Shown: positions 1-8,694 of the stretch, in pieces
Layout of the letters: the number at the start of each line of letters is the position of its first letter
Numbering within the stretch: the stretch's first letter is position 1
The notes under the pieces: generated by a model
The model's database searches: none
Seen by the model: only the letters and a program-made list of their open reading frames with translations
What the model was told of the DNA's origin: nothing
Program-made: the position numbers and the translations under genes
Source of the DNA: Candidatus Riflebacteria bacterium HGW-Riflebacteria-1
GTDB taxonomy: Bacteria > Muiribacteriota > Ozemobacteria > Ozemobacterales > Ozemobacteraceae
Assembly: GCA_002839445.1 (NCBI GenBank)
Contig: PGYB01000018.1
Span: 1 to 64,000, forward strand
DNA: 64,000 nucleotides
Direction: 5' to 3'

Positions 1-31
1 AGCACATATATTCACCACAAGGTGAATATAT
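1..31. other. Perfect inverted repeat at the window edge
   Basis: Arms ATATATTCACC (6-16) and GGTGAATATAT (21-31) are exact complements around an ACAA loop. No long T run follows, so it could be an operator or the terminator of a gene to the left of the window. Nothing else in 32-290 is recognisable as a gene. A second, weaker dyad there pairs ATAACACCA with TGGTGTTAT around 100-150. Confidence 0.4.
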
Positions 32-292
32 AATGACAAACACAAAGACGACTCCGATATCCAGTTTTTCGCTGTGAACGAATTTTCTGTGAATGGTATA
101 ACACCAGTTTTTAAATCAGACTGACATGTAATACATGGTGTTATCACAACCAGACGCTTAAACAATCCTGTTCTTGAGCATCAGCAACAAGCGACAAAGC
201 GTTAAATGGCTGAAACTCAATATCAAGAGACAACAGCATAATGCATAGAAGCCTGTTTGAAGGCTTTGCGCACTATTCAGCAAAATTTTCTG

Positions 293-320
293 TTGACATG
301 ATTTTTTATGTGTGTACAAT
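293..320 (+). promoter_or_regulatory. Sigma70-type promoter of the AGE/partner-switching operon
   Basis: TTGACA at 293-298 and TACAAT at 315-320 are separated by 16 bp, close to consensus. The predicted transcript would start near 327 and leave a leader of about 90 nt before the ATG at 418. No other promoter of this quality is seen up to 7461, which fits a single long operon. Confidence 0.7.
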
Positions 321-417
321 GCAAAACAATGCAACATAGATTTACGGCAGATTAAACACCGAGGACCATAGCGCGAGCTTCTCTCTCTACCAGACATATA
401 TTCAGGAGATGAGTACA

Positions 418-2247
418 ATGAGTAAAATGACTTTTGAATTTTCTGACACTATTGCCGGATATGTCGTCGCGGCGAACCCCCAGAACAAAACTTTCAGCCT
501 CAAAACAACCGATGGCAGAGAGTTTTCGGTGAAACTTGCGACCAGTTTTAATGCCCAGATAACGCGAAATCTGGGCGAGCCTTACGAAGATTGCACCGGG
601 CAGGCATTCGATCATCTCGTGCCTGCCCGTTATCTTTTTGCCTACGGTACTTTTTATCCGCAGGCTGACGACCATGTGTTCGAAGCTCAGTCTCTGTTTT
701 TCCCGGGCAAAAGTGACAAGGCGTTCCGCTTTGAAGAACCTGACTGGTGGATCAAACAGGCAAAAAACATCTGCGATTTCTTTCTGAAATCACAGTTCAA
801 TACCCGCAATCCCGAAGAAATTGACTACACCAACTACCGCACCATTGTCGGCCTCTCTGGCGCACATACCGACAGCAAGCGCCAGGAAACCGACACGATT
901 TCCCGCATGATCTACGGCATGGCCTCGACCTTCCTGCTGACCGGCGATGACATTTATCTCGAAGCCGCCGAACGCGGTACCGCATACCTGCGCGAGCGCA
1001 TGCGCTTCTACGACCTCGACGAAAACATCATCTACTGGTATCACGGCATCGACCGTAACCCGGGCGCGTCTGACCACAAGGTTTTCGCCTCTGAATTCGG
1101 CGATGACTATTTCGCCATCCCGATGTACGAACAGATTTACGCGCTGGCCGGCCCGACCCAGACCTACCGCATCAACGGTGACCCCAGCATCATGAAAGAC
1201 ATCAAGATGACCATCGATCTCTTCGAGAGGTTTTTTCTCGACAAGGAGAAGAAGGGTTATTTCTCGCATCTCGACCCGGTCACACTCGACCCGCGCAGCG
1301 ACAATCTCGACAAGAACAGGGCCCGCAAGAACTGGAATTCGGTTGGCGACCACGCCCCGGCCTATCTGATCAATCTCTATCTCGCCACCGGCGAAAAGAA
1401 GTATCTCGATATGCTGACCTACTGCGCCGACTGTATCTGCGAATTCTTTCCAGACTACGAGCACAGCCCGTTCGTGCAGGAACGCTTCATGGAAGACTGG
1501 AGTCACGACAAGACCTGGGGCTGGCAGCATAACCGCTCGATCATCGGCCACAACCTCAAGATCGCCTGGAACCTGATGCGCATCAACGCCCTCGCACCCA
1601 AGGATACCTACGTCAACCTGGCCAGAAAGATCGCTGAAATCATGCCCAAGTTCGGTATGGACCAGCAGCGCGGCGGCTGGTATGACTCGATGGAACGCGA
1701 ACTCAAGCCCGGCGAAGAATTCCATCGTTTCTCCTGGCATGACCGCAAGGCCTGGTGGCAGCAGGAACAGTCGATTCTCGCCTACCAGATTCTTTACGGC
1801 ACGCTGGGTGACGCGGAATATCTGCGCCTCGCCCGCGAAGCGGCCGCTTTCTACAATGCCTTCTTCCTCGACCATGACGACGGAGCTGTCTACTTTAACG
1901 TATTCGCCAACGGCATGCCATACCTTATGGGCACCGAGCGCATGAAAGGCAGCCATTCAATGAGCGCCTACCATTCAGTCGAACTTGCCTACCTGTCGAC
2001 AGTTTACATCAACCTGCTGCACACCAAACAGCCGCTTGACCTTTATTTCAAGCCGAAACTCGGCGGATTCCCCGACGACATTCTGCGCGTATGCCCCGAT
2101 ATGTTGCCTCCTGGCAGCGTGAAAATCACCGATGTCTGGATCGACAACAACCCGTGGAAAAACTTCGACGCCGAAAAACTCACGGTTTCACTGCCGAACA
2201 CCACTTTCAGACCGAAAATCAAGGTGCGCCTGGTTCCGGTAAAGTGA
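418..2247 (+). CDS. AGE-family (N-acylglucosamine 2-epimerase-like) sugar epimerase/isomerase
   Basis: 609 aa. The middle and C-terminal parts read as an (alpha/alpha)6-barrel of the N-acylglucosamine/cellobiose 2-epimerase superfamily. GHNLKIAWNLM carries the conserved His (about residue 378), and the later KAWWQQEQSILAY block matches the family's K-x-W-W-x-Q-x-E signature. The substrate cannot be told; the N-terminal 100 residues look like an extra beta-rich domain, and 609 aa exceeds the usual ~400 aa. No signal peptide, so cytoplasmic. AGGAG at 404-408 fits the ATG at 418 (9-nt spacer) but abuts the in-frame ATG at 409, so 418 is preferred. It is the first gene of an operon with STAS, debranching-enzyme, kinase and phosphatase genes, which suggests a role in storage or compatible-sugar metabolism. 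Confidence 0.75.
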   Translation: MSKMTFEFSDTIAGYVVAANPQNKTFSLKTTDGREFSVKLATSFNAQITRNLGEPYEDCTGQAFDHLVPARYLFAYGTFYPQADDHVFEAQSLFFPGKSDKAFRFEEPDWWIKQAKNICDFFLKSQFNTRNPEEIDYTNYRTIVGLSGAHTDSKRQETDTISRMIYGMASTFLLTGDDIYLEAAERGTAYLRERMRFYDLDENIIYWYHGIDRNPGASDHKVFASEFGDDYFAIPMYEQIYALAGPTQTYRINGDPSIMKDIKMTIDLFERFFLDKEKKGYFSHLDPVTLDPRSDNLDKNRARKNWNSVGDHAPAYLINLYLATGEKKYLDMLTYCADCICEFFPDYEHSPFVQERFMEDWSHDKTWGWQHNRSIIGHNLKIAWNLMRINALAPKDTYVNLARKIAEIMPKFGMDQQRGGWYDSMERELKPGEEFHRFSWHDRKAWWQQEQSILAYQILYGTLGDAEYLRLAREAAAFYNAFFLDHDDGAVYFNVFANGMPYLMGTERMKGSHSMSAYHSVELAYLSTVYINLLHTKQPLDLYFKPKLGGFPDDILRVCPDMLPPGSVKITDVWIDNNPWKNFDAEKLTVSLPNTTFRPKIKVRLVPVK

Positions 2248-2264
2248 TTTAAATGGGAGCAACA

Positions 2265-2609
2265 ATGGAAGTAAAGTCACAGCTAAAAGGCAAAGTCAAC
2301 GTCATACAGCTTATCGGCGATCTCGACAGCAACAACGCGTCAGCAACAGAAGCCGAAATGTCTAAACATATTGTTGCCGACTGCTGCATTGTCCTGGATT
2401 TCAGCGGTCTGCATTACATTTCCAGCGCCGGTCTGCGCGTATTGCTGATGATTGGCAAGCAGCTGAAAACAGCGGGAGGTCGCTGGGCCTTCTGCGGGCT
2501 GTCAGAAGAAATCGCTGACATCATGGAAATGACCGGTTTTAGCGGTTTTTTCACGATGTATCCCGATCTGACCACCGCCCTGAGCAATCTCTCAGCAAAG
2601 CAGGCATAA
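2265..2609 (+). CDS. STAS-domain anti-sigma factor antagonist (SpoIIAA/RsbV-like)
   Basis: 114 aa, essentially one STAS domain. The YISSAGLR segment aligns with the phosphorylation loop of SpoIIAA/RsbV (consensus MDS-S/T-G-L). Ser54 is the likely phosphorylated residue, and the usual preceding Asp is replaced by Ser. In this family the unphosphorylated form binds the RsbW-type kinase and frees its target. GGGAG (2255-2259) lies 5 nt before the ATG at 2265 and overlaps the upstream ATG at 2253, so 2265 is preferred. The gene sits 17 nt after the AGE gene and 1 nt before the debranching-enzyme gene. It is one of two STAS genes in the operon. Confidence 0.85.
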   Translation: MEVKSQLKGKVNVIQLIGDLDSNNASATEAEMSKHIVADCCIVLDFSGLHYISSAGLRVLLMIGKQLKTAGGRWAFCGLSEEIADIMEMTGFSGFFTMYPDLTTALSNLSAKQA

Positions 2610-2610
2610 C

Positions 2611-4719
2611 ATGACGAATCGCATCGATCTACACCCAACCCATTCACATGGCGAATTCAAGCTGAGAGCCGGCAAACCCTTGCCGTTTGGCACCACGCTG
2701 GTTCCTGGTGGCGTCAACTTCTCGGTGTTTTCACGCTTTGCAACCTCGTGTGATCTTGTACTGTTCAAAAAACATGCCGCGCAGCCCTTTGCTGAAATTC
2801 CTTTTCCGAGGGAGTTTCGCACCGGCAACGTTTTCAGCATGATCGTGTTCGACGTTGATTACGAGAATATCGAATATGGCTATCGCATGGACGGGCCGTA
2901 TGACCCCGAAAACGGGCACCGGTTCGACAAAGACAAGATTCTGCTCGATCCCTACGCCAAACTGGTCAGTGGCCGCGACGTCTGGGGCAAGGAGCCTGAC
3001 TGGAACAACATTTTCCCACATCGTGGCCAGATTCTGGCTGACGACTTTGACTGGGAAGACGACTGCCAGCTTGAGATTCCATTCGAAGATCTCATCGTTT
3101 ATGAAATGCACGTACGCGGCTTCACCGCACATGCTTCGTCAAAAGTTAAACACCCGGGAACTTACGCGGCGATCCGCGACAAGATCCCATACCTCAAGGA
3201 TCTCGGCGTGAACTGCCTCGAACTGATGCCGATCCACACGTTTGATGAATTCGAAAATTCAAAAATGTCGCCGGTCACCGGTGAGCGTCTTCTGAACTAC
3301 TGGGGCTACAGCAACGTCGGATTTTTTGCACCTAAAGCGGGTTTTGCCGCTACCGGCAAATTCGGCATGCAGGCTGATGAGCTCAAAAACACCATCAAGA
3401 CACTGCACAAGAACGGTATCGAAGTGATTCTCGACGTTGTCTTCAACCACACTGCCGAAGGCAATGAGCGCGGGCACTACATCTCGTATCGCGGCATCGA
3501 CAACAAGACCTACTACATGCTGACACCCGAGGGCTACTACTACAACTTCAGCGGCTGCGGCAACACGCTCAACTGCAACAACCCGATCGTGCGCAACATG
3601 ATTCTTGACTGCCTGCGCTACTGGGTTACCGATTATCACGTCGACGGCTTTCGCTTCGATCTTGCGGCCATTCTCGGTCGTGACCAGAATGGTGCGCCAA
3701 TGAGCAGCCCGCCATTGCTTGAAACACTGGCATTCGACCCGATACTGGGCAAATGTAAACTGATAGCCGAAGCCTGGGACGCCGGCGGGTTGTATCAGGT
3801 TGGTTCGTTTCCCTCATGGGGCCGCTGGGCCGAGTGGAATGGCAAGTATCGCGACGATCTGCGCAAATTTTTGAAAGGCGAACCGGGCATGACAGGCGTG
3901 GTTTCGCAAAGAATTCAGGGCTCACCCGATCTCTACCAATGGGAAGCCCGCGAGAACTGCGCATCGGTGAACTTTATCACCTGCCATGACGGCTTCACTC
4001 TTATGGATATGGTTTCTTATAACGGCAAGCACAACGAAGCCAACGGTGAGAACAATTCAGACGGCGGCAACGATAACCACAGCTGGAATTGTGGTTGGGA
4101 AGGCCAATGCGACGACGACGCGGTTAACCGACTGCGCGTCAAACAGATAAAGAATGCCGCTGCTATGCTGCTGGTCAGTCACGGCACCCCGATGATCCTT
4201 GCCGGCGACGAAATTGGTAATACTCAGTATGGCAACAACAACGCATACTGCCAGGACAACGAACTTTCGTGGCTTAACTGGGATCAGCTGTCAGAAAACG
4301 CCGAAATTCACAACTTTTTCAGGTGCATGGTCGCGTTGAGAAAAACGCACCCGATGCTGCGCTACAGCTCTTATGCGCAAAATGCCGCATCAGATGTAGA
4401 AGTCTCATGGCACGGCACCAGCGCCTGGGGCGCTGACTGGTCAGGCGAAGCACGCACGGTGGCATTCATGTGCCGGCGCTGGCAGAGTGATGAAAGACGG
4501 GCCTTTGAACCTGACCTTTATGTTGCCATGAACATGCACTGGGATGCGCACGGCTTTGAGCTGCCCGGGCTCGAAAATGGCCGACGCTGGCATGTTTTTG
4601 CCAACACCGACATGCCACACCCGCAGGACATAACAACACCCGGCAATGAAATTCTTCTTGATAACCAGCATGACTTCATGGTCGGACCACGCTCGGTTGT
4701 CGTGCTTATTGGTAAATAA
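2611..4719 (+). CDS. glgX: Glycogen debranching enzyme / isoamylase (GH13, GlgX-TreX type)
   Basis: 702 aa, normal length for GlgX/TreX. An N-terminal CBM48-like domain (about 20-150) is followed by a GH13 barrel. The four GH13 regions are intact: DVVFNH (Asp275-His280), GFRFD (nucleophile Asp350), IAEAWD (acid/base Glu387) and TCHDG (Asp460). The enzyme hydrolyses alpha-1,6 branch points of glycogen or limit dextrin in the cytoplasm. It begins 1 nt after the first STAS gene and is followed 17 nt later by a second, so it is embedded in a partner-switching operon. That is unusual, because debranching genes usually sit with glgA, glgB, glgC or glgP, none of which is present here. The exact GlgX versus isoamylase label is by overall resemblance. 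Confidence 0.9.
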   Translation: MTNRIDLHPTHSHGEFKLRAGKPLPFGTTLVPGGVNFSVFSRFATSCDLVLFKKHAAQPFAEIPFPREFRTGNVFSMIVFDVDYENIEYGYRMDGPYDPENGHRFDKDKILLDPYAKLVSGRDVWGKEPDWNNIFPHRGQILADDFDWEDDCQLEIPFEDLIVYEMHVRGFTAHASSKVKHPGTYAAIRDKIPYLKDLGVNCLELMPIHTFDEFENSKMSPVTGERLLNYWGYSNVGFFAPKAGFAATGKFGMQADELKNTIKTLHKNGIEVILDVVFNHTAEGNERGHYISYRGIDNKTYYMLTPEGYYYNFSGCGNTLNCNNPIVRNMILDCLRYWVTDYHVDGFRFDLAAILGRDQNGAPMSSPPLLETLAFDPILGKCKLIAEAWDAGGLYQVGSFPSWGRWAEWNGKYRDDLRKFLKGEPGMTGVVSQRIQGSPDLYQWEARENCASVNFITCHDGFTLMDMVSYNGKHNEANGENNSDGGNDNHSWNCGWEGQCDDDAVNRLRVKQIKNAAAMLLVSHGTPMILAGDEIGNTQYGNNNAYCQDNELSWLNWDQLSENAEIHNFFRCMVALRKTHPMLRYSSYAQNAASDVEVSWHGTSAWGADWSGEARTVAFMCRRWQSDERRAFEPDLYVAMNMHWDAHGFELPGLENGRRWHVFANTDMPHPQDITTPGNEILLDNQHDFMVGPRSVVVLIGK

Positions 4720-4736
4720 CCTCAAAGGAGCAAAAT

Positions 4737-5057
4737 ATGGATCTGCAATATAAAATGGAACTCAACGATGGTATCGCCCGCATAACTCTGGCTGGCAGCC
4801 TTGACGCCACCAATGCCGCCGCCTTTCAGGAAGAACTGAAAAAACTCATTGGCGAGAAAATCACCAAGATCGTTTTCATGGCAAGCGAACTGAAATACAT
4901 TGCCAGCGCTGGTCTACGTGTCATGATTTTCGCCAAGCAGCGCATCGGCGCAGAAGTTCAGGTATATCTGATCGGCGCTCAGGAAGCCGTTCTCGATGTG
5001 GTTAAAATGAGCGGTCTCGATACTTTTATGACGATACAGAACGAATTTGCGGGGTAA
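4737..5057 (+). CDS. STAS-domain anti-sigma factor antagonist (second copy)
   Basis: 106 aa, a single STAS domain. The loop YIASAGLR places Ser57 at the RsbV phosphorylation position, again without the canonical Asp before it. AAAGGAG ends 5-6 nt before the ATG. It is clearly paralogous to the STAS protein at 2265 but well diverged, so the two may serve different partners. It sits immediately upstream of the RsbW-like kinase gene (18-nt gap), the classical rsbV-rsbW order, which makes this copy the likely direct partner of that kinase. Confidence 0.88.
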   Translation: MDLQYKMELNDGIARITLAGSLDATNAAAFQEELKKLIGEKITKIVFMASELKYIASAGLRVMIFAKQRIGAEVQVYLIGAQEAVLDVVKMSGLDTFMTIQNEFAG

Positions 5058-5075
5058 CTACGGAAGGGGGTGTTC

Positions 5076-5486
5076 ATGCAGCAATCATCTTTCCCGGCAA
5101 CCCTTGAACATCTTAACGATATGCTCGGGTTCATACTGGGGTTTGCTCAACAGCAGGGGTTCGAAGAAAAAATAGTTGGCAAGGTTCGTCTGGCCATGGA
5201 AGAAATCCTGGTCAACATAATCAGCTATGCTTACCCTGACTCGACCGGTTCGATAGACATTGGTTGTGCGCCGGCTGAAGGCGACAGAACTGGCATGATC
5301 ATCGAAGTGAAAGATCTCGGAGTTCCCTTTAACATGCTTGAAAAAGAGGACCCGGATACCACGTTGCCGATGGAAGAGCGCCAGATCGGCGGGCTCGGTA
5401 TATTTTTCGCGAAACAGATAATGGATGACCTCCGATATGAGCGCAGTGGAGAGACTAATATTTTGAGACTGACCAAGTATGCGTAG
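5076..5486 (+). CDS. RsbW/SpoIIAB-like serine kinase (HATPase_c anti-sigma family)
   Basis: 136 aa, one GHKL ATPase domain. Visible are the N-box AMEEILVNIISYAYP (Glu/Asn near residues 42-47), a DLGVPFN G1-type motif and a GGLGIFF G2-type motif. Proteins of this type phosphorylate STAS antagonists and sequester a sigma factor or another target. No sigma-factor gene is present in the window. GGAAGGGGG (5062-5070) gives a 5-nt spacer to the ATG at 5076; the in-frame GTG at 5070 lies inside that SD and is rejected. The last 8 nt overlap the phosphatase gene, indicating translational coupling. Confidence 0.85.
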   Translation: MQQSSFPATLEHLNDMLGFILGFAQQQGFEEKIVGKVRLAMEEILVNIISYAYPDSTGSIDIGCAPAEGDRTGMIIEVKDLGVPFNMLEKEDPDTTLPMEERQIGGLGIFFAKQIMDDLRYERSGETNILRLTKYA

Positions 5487-7461
5487 TATTTCGCTTAGAA
5501 CTACGATGATCCTCTGGATCTGGGGAGTCACTGCGCTCGTTTTTGGGCTGACCATAGTGGCTGACTTTCATTTTACCAAGGAAAAGGTCGAAAAATTCCT
5601 CGAGACCAGTGCTACAGACAAGGCTCAGTTTTACACCAAAAAGTTTGATCTGATTTTCAACGAAGCGGCACTTGTCGCCAAAATGATGGAGATAAGCTTC
5701 AACCGACGCTACACGGGCATCGGCGACAAATCACAGGAAGAGCTGCTGAAAGAATATCTGAAGCTGGTATTGGAAGCTAATCCCTATATTCACAGCGTCA
5801 GCATGGCATTCGAACCTGGTCAGTTCAGCACTGACAGCGAAAAGTTTTCTCCGATTTACTTCAGACAGAAAGACCGGATCGACTACCTGCAGCTCGGTGA
5901 AAAAGACAATTACAACTACCTGGAGAAAGCCTGGTATTTTGCCGCAAGAGATCAGCAGAAAACGCTATGGACAGAACCATATCGCAGCGAAGTAAGCCTT
6001 GGCAAAGATGGCAAAGAGTATATGCTGCTGATAACTTATTCACAGCCACTGTTCAGAGATGGCAAGGTTATCGGAGTAGTTGTCATCGACATTTCACTCG
6101 ATGAAATTTCGCAGAAGCTAAGCGAGCTCAAAATACTGAAAAGTGGTTATTGTGTCGCAATGAGCAATAAGGGTGTGCTGTTGAATGGCATCGGCAACCA
6201 CAAGGCTCTTGAAAAAAACATCCATGAACTCAGTCCCGAAATGGCAGCAGAACTCAAGGATCTCGATAAAATCGCGACAAGCGCCTGCAAGTTCATCAGA
6301 ATCAATGAGCCGGCAGGGAATCGGCCGGCCTGGATAGTTCTTCGGCCACTGCGTCATGCTGGCATAATGGCCGGTTCGATTGCCTTTGTTTACCCGGTTG
6401 AAGAGATTCGCGGCGTTATTTATGACCTGCAGGCTGAATCGTCACTGCTCGGCTTCTTCGGGCTGATCCTGATGCTCATAATCGTCATCACTATTTCAAG
6501 ATCTATTGCCCGACCAATCTGTGCCCTTGCGCATGGCGTGGGCAAAGTCGCCCATGGCGAGCTCGATCACAAGATCGAAGTGCTCTCGAAAATTGCCGAA
6601 GTTACGGCCATGCAAAGCTCTTTCAACAAGATGTCTGACGACCTCAAAACTTACATGCGTGAGCTGAAAGAGACCGTTGCCGCACGTGAGCGCATCGAAA
6701 ACGAGCTGAAAATCGCGCATCAGATACAGGCCAGCATGCTGCCAAGAATTTTTCCGCCCTTCCCTGACCGCAAGGAAATCGGCATATTCGGCCTGATGGA
6801 ACCGGCGAAAGAGGTCGGTGGCGATTTTTACGACTTTTTCTTTATCAATCCTGACAAGTTCTGCATGGTAGTAGCTGATGTTTCGGGCAAAGGTATCGCA
6901 GCGGCGCTGTTCATGGTTATTACCAAGACCCTGCTGCGCACCGAAGCGATGAATGATCTGCCGCCAGAAGAGATTCTTGGCCGCGTGAACAATATGATCA
7001 GCGCCGACAATGATGAACTGATGTTCGTAACCGTGTTTCTGGCGATACTCGACACGCGCACCGGCGAACTGAGCTGTGCCAATGCCGGACACAACCCGCC
7101 CCTGCTCAGCAGCGCGCCCGATAATACATTTTCGTTTGAGTATCTTAAGTTGAATAAAAATGTTGTTCTCGGTGTAATGCCTGATATCACATTTAAGCCA
7201 AACAGCTTTAAAATGCGTGATGGCGACGTATTTTTTCTTTACACCGACGGCGTAAACGAGGCCATGAACGTTGAATCAGCACAGTTCACCGACAAACGAC
7301 TGCGCGACACTCTCAACGCAAACTGCGACAAAGAGGTAACTTCGCTGGTGAAGGAACTCAGGAAGGAAGTTGCGACGTTTACGAATGGAGCGGCGCAGTC
7401 AGACGACATAACAATGCTGGCCATAAAATTCAACGGGCCGGGAAATCAGAATAAATCTTGA
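5479..7461 (+). CDS. RsbU/SpoIIE-type PP2C phosphatase with Cache-like sensor and HAMP
   Basis: 660 aa. TM1 (about 9-32), a periplasmic Cache-like sensor (about 45-310), TM2 (about 318-340), HAMP (about 340-395), a coiled linker and a C-terminal PPM/SpoIIE phosphatase domain (about 420-655). Metal-ligand positions are present: GGDFYD (Asp449), ADVSGKG (Asp467) and DDITM (Asp643). This class dephosphorylates STAS antagonists in response to an external signal, so it should be the input arm of the switch encoded just upstream. It overlaps the kinase gene by 8 nt. The ligand cannot be predicted from sequence. Confidence 0.9.
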   Translation: MRSISLRTTMILWIWGVTALVFGLTIVADFHFTKEKVEKFLETSATDKAQFYTKKFDLIFNEAALVAKMMEISFNRRYTGIGDKSQEELLKEYLKLVLEANPYIHSVSMAFEPGQFSTDSEKFSPIYFRQKDRIDYLQLGEKDNYNYLEKAWYFAARDQQKTLWTEPYRSEVSLGKDGKEYMLLITYSQPLFRDGKVIGVVVIDISLDEISQKLSELKILKSGYCVAMSNKGVLLNGIGNHKALEKNIHELSPEMAAELKDLDKIATSACKFIRINEPAGNRPAWIVLRPLRHAGIMAGSIAFVYPVEEIRGVIYDLQAESSLLGFFGLILMLIIVITISRSIARPICALAHGVGKVAHGELDHKIEVLSKIAEVTAMQSSFNKMSDDLKTYMRELKETVAARERIENELKIAHQIQASMLPRIFPPFPDRKEIGIFGLMEPAKEVGGDFYDFFFINPDKFCMVVADVSGKGIAAALFMVITKTLLRTEAMNDLPPEEILGRVNNMISADNDELMFVTVFLAILDTRTGELSCANAGHNPPLLSSAPDNTFSFEYLKLNKNVVLGVMPDITFKPNSFKMRDGDVFFLYTDGVNEAMNVESAQFTDKRLRDTLNANCDKEVTSLVKELRKEVATFTNGAAQSDDITMLAIKFNGPGNQNKS

Positions 7462-7479
7462 TGAGAAGAAGGAGGTTCT

Positions 7480-7824
7480 ATGTTTTGCTACCTGGATAAG
7501 CTGGAAGAGCACAAGGTAGGCCCGGGTGTTATCGGCAAATACCTTGGCAGCGGCGAAGCGATGAATGTAATGCACTGGAACTTTGATGACAAGGCGGCAC
7601 TGCCCAGCCACCATCACGCCGCCGTGCAGTTTGGTTACATTATCAAAGGGGCTTTTCAGATCGACATCGGTGGCGAAAAATCGCTGCTGAAGGCCGGCGA
7701 TTCATATTTCGTGCCAGCGAACGTTGAACATGCGTTTGTTGCGGTTGGTGAAACCGAGGCAATCGATGTATTCAGCCCGGCACGCGACGATGTTCCACCC
7801 TGGAAAAACAAGAACAAATACTGA
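7480..7824 (+). CDS. Single-domain cupin protein
   Basis: 114 aa. One conserved cupin barrel: motif 1 SHHHAAVQFGYIIKG supplies the His cluster and Gln, and motif 2 GDSYFVPANVEHAF supplies the last His. It probably binds a divalent metal; substrate unknown. AAGGAGG precedes the ATG by 6 nt. It lies 18 nt after the phosphatase gene and may be the last gene of that operon or the first of the next group. A paralogue with the same GDSYF-x-P core is at 12150. Confidence 0.8.
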   Translation: MFCYLDKLEEHKVGPGVIGKYLGSGEAMNVMHWNFDDKAALPSHHHAAVQFGYIIKGAFQIDIGGEKSLLKAGDSYFVPANVEHAFVAVGETEAIDVFSPARDDVPPWKNKNKY

Positions 7825-7854
7825 GCTGGTGAACTAAAAATCTAAAGGAGATTT

Positions 7855-8619
7855 ATGATGAGTAAAAAAGTACTGGTTCTCGCAACGAATTACGCAGTAT
7901 GGGCTGAAGAACTTCAGGCTCCCTGGGACGCTCTTAAGAAAGCCGGTTTTGCTGTGACTCTGGCAACCCCGCAGGGCAAAAAACCGCTGCCGATCAAAAT
8001 GAGCATTGACCCTGATTTTGAAGATTCACTGCAGCATTACAAAGTTAACCCACCTGAAGTCTGCAAACGCGTTCATGAATTACTTGATGGCACCGAGTGG
8101 AATAACCCGATCAAAATCGCCGACGCCAAAATGGCTGATTATGATGCGATCGTATTGACCGGCGGTCCTGGCACTCCTCTCGACATCGACAACAACCCCA
8201 AGGTTCACACCCTGTTGCTCGAAGCCTTCAAAACCAACAAGCTTATCGGCGCCATCTGCTACGCCGTAGGCGCACTGGCGTTCACCCGCAACCCCGACAA
8301 CAACTACAAGAGCATCATTTACGGCAAGCAGGTTACTGCCCACCCGCGCGCCTGGGACTTCGACTTCGAACTGAGCTACGATCTGGCCGGCACCACTCCT
8401 GATAACGCCGGAACCAACGTGGTAACTCCCGGCTTCCTGCTTCCACTGCAGGATGTGGTTGAAGATGCTGTTGGCCCGAATGGCAAAGTATCTGCCAACA
8501 CCAAGGCTAACCGCGTTGACACCTGTGTTGTCTATGACTGGCCGTTCGTAACCGCCCTGTCAGTAGAGTCTTCGATTGCCTATGGCAAAAAGCTCGTAGA
8601 AGTTCTGAACAGTAAGTAA
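7855..8619 (+). CDS. DJ-1/PfpI superfamily protein (class I glutamine amidotransferase-like, Hsp31 type)
   Basis: 254 aa. Rossmann-like fold starting KKVLVLATNY, with GGPGTPLD and the nucleophile elbow GAICYAVGA (Cys135). Length and the large insert after the first strand resemble Hsp31/YhbO-like members, which have reported glyoxalase, chaperone or deglycase activities. Two adjacent in-frame ATGs (7855, 7858) are both compatible with the AAGGAG just upstream. It is followed by a 16-bp hairpin. The cupin gene 30 nt upstream suggests co-transcription. The specific activity is not predictable. Confidence 0.75.
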   Translation: MMSKKVLVLATNYAVWAEELQAPWDALKKAGFAVTLATPQGKKPLPIKMSIDPDFEDSLQHYKVNPPEVCKRVHELLDGTEWNNPIKIADAKMADYDAIVLTGGPGTPLDIDNNPKVHTLLLEAFKTNKLIGAICYAVGALAFTRNPDNNYKSIIYGKQVTAHPRAWDFDFELSYDLAGTTPDNAGTNVVTPGFLLPLQDVVEDAVGPNGKVSANTKANRVDTCVVYDWPFVTALSVESSIAYGKKLVEVLNSK

Positions 8620-8626
8620 TCCTGTC

Positions 8627-8662
8627 ATTCTGCTGAACCGGCGCAAGCCGGTTCAGCAGAAT
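8627..8662. terminator. 16-bp perfect hairpin with GCAA tetraloop (possible terminator)
   Basis: Arms ATTCTGCTGAACCGGC (8627-8642) and GCCGGTTCAGCAGAAT (8647-8662) pair perfectly around GCAA, a stable GNRA loop. There is no T-run downstream, so termination or mRNA stabilisation between the DJ-1 and TPP genes are both possible. Confidence 0.55.
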
Positions 8663-8694
8663 ATCTGAGAATCTAATTAAGGAGTGAGCGCTAA

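Noticed and set aside
790..1956. 388-codon open frame antisense to the AGE-family gene
   Set aside because: It mirrors the third-codon G/C preference of the sense gene, has no SD, and the product is a low-information Val/Ala/Gly-rich sequence.
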